This document shows, piece after piece, positions 8,229 to 8,470 of a stretch of DNA of 8,470 nucleotides. The DNA is from Candidatus Peribacteraceae bacterium. GTDB lineage: Bacteria; Patescibacteriota; Gracilibacteria; Peribacterales; Peribacteraceae. A model generated the notes under the pieces. That model had not been told where the DNA came from. It was given only the letters and a program-made list of their open reading frames with translations, and did not search any database. Location: positions 1 to 8,470 of the forward strand of contig JAGOUB010000034.1 in NCBI GenBank assembly GCA_018061525.1, in the 5' to 3' direction. Positions within the stretch are counted from its first letter, which is position 1; every line of letters begins with the position of its first letter. The position numbers were made by a program, and so were the translations under genes.

Positions 8229-8470
8229 TGCCAGCCAAGCCGATGTCACCCCAACTGCAGGCGGCTTGATCATCCGTTAGGCCAACCAAGACGCAGAATC
8301 TCCCGGTCTTGGCATCGTGAGAAAAGAGCAGTCGACTGGTGGTACGGTCTCCTGTGCGGATGAGATACTGAAAGGGCAGCGGACGTGACTCAAAATCCAA
8401 TAAGGCGCAGAAGACCATCATTTCCGGCACGTACACCAGATGTTCTTCCTCGGCCAAGAAGTGCATTTGG
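8206..8470 (-). CDS. Uncharacterised protein, start in or beyond the window edge
   Basis: The frame encodes at least 86 residues from ATG at 8466 and stays open to the window edge, so the true start may lie outside. The sequence begins MHFLAEEEHLVYVPEMMVF and alternates hydrophobic and polar residues in a beta-rich style (PFQYLIRTGDRTTSRLLFSH, GRFCVLVGLTDDQAACSWG), ending GLAGITFEQQS. I recognise no family and no catalytic motif. Third codon positions are less GC-rich than in gap or obg, which may point to a more recent arrival or low expression. Downstream (8205-7972) lies the ParB-like gene in the same direction, 234 bp away and with its own promoter. Confidence 0.5.
   Translation of the reverse strand, partial: QMHFLAEEEHLVYVPEMMVFCALLDFESRPLPFQYLIRTGDRTTSRLLFSHDAKTGRFCVLVGLTDDQAACSWGDIGLAGITFEQQS

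Noticed and set aside
8088..8273. 61-codon - strand frame near the right edge
   Set aside because: It overlaps the 8206-8470 frame, lacks motifs and has no start signal.

Overview
The window is chromosomal, high-GC bacterial DNA (roughly 60% GC by eye) with densely packed genes. Three conserved housekeeping genes anchor it: gap (glyceraldehyde-3-phosphate dehydrogenase), dnaK (Hsp70) and obg (ribosome-assembly GTPase). Five less familiar genes lie between and around them. TGA is used as an ordinary stop, for example at the end of gap and of the gene before dnaK, so codes that reassign UGA do not apply. The DnaK carries the N-terminal insertion that Bacillus-type DnaK lacks. None of the gene starts I could examine has a convincing Shine-Dalgarno sequence, apart from one doubtful small ORF. 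The taxon is uncertain: a high-GC member of the candidate phyla (Patescibacteria-like) is possible, but this is inference only.

Layout, left to right. (1) 1-1068 (+): the 3' part of a gene whose C-terminal ~80 residues look like a HicA-type mRNA-interferase fold behind an acidic linker. (2) 1136-2143 (+): gap, with an extended -10 promoter and a strong bidirectional terminator shared with the next, convergent gene. (3) 3215-2193 (-): an all-helical, probably multi-HTH DNA-binding protein with an acidic tail. (4) 5197-3311 (-): dnaK, with its own hairpin terminator, a sigma70-type promoter and a CIRCE-like heat-shock operator over the -10. (5) 5969-5259 (-): an unrecognised 236-residue helical protein whose stop codon overlaps the dnaK -35 box. 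(6) 6025-7389 (+): obg, divergent from (5) across a 55-bp gap, with a -10 box placed for a leaderless mRNA. (7) 7971-7444 (-): a small ParB/sulfiredoxin-fold protein, convergent with obg. Its promoter contains a perfect 21-bp AT-rich palindrome. (8) 8470-8206 (-): an unrecognised gene that may run off the window. The 7972-8205 stretch holds the palindromic promoter, an 8-bp inverted repeat and a doubtful 54-codon ORF.

The genes do not form an operon: almost every one has its own promoter-like sequence, and three pairs are convergent or divergent. Regulation is the most informative part: a dnaK control region implying HrcA repression, several starts lying about 6 nt after a -10-like hexamer (leaderless initiation), and a palindromic operator candidate before the ParB-like gene. 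I found no CRISPR array, insertion sequence, tRNA or rRNA. The 54-bp space after obg (7390-7443) has no hairpin followed by a T-run.
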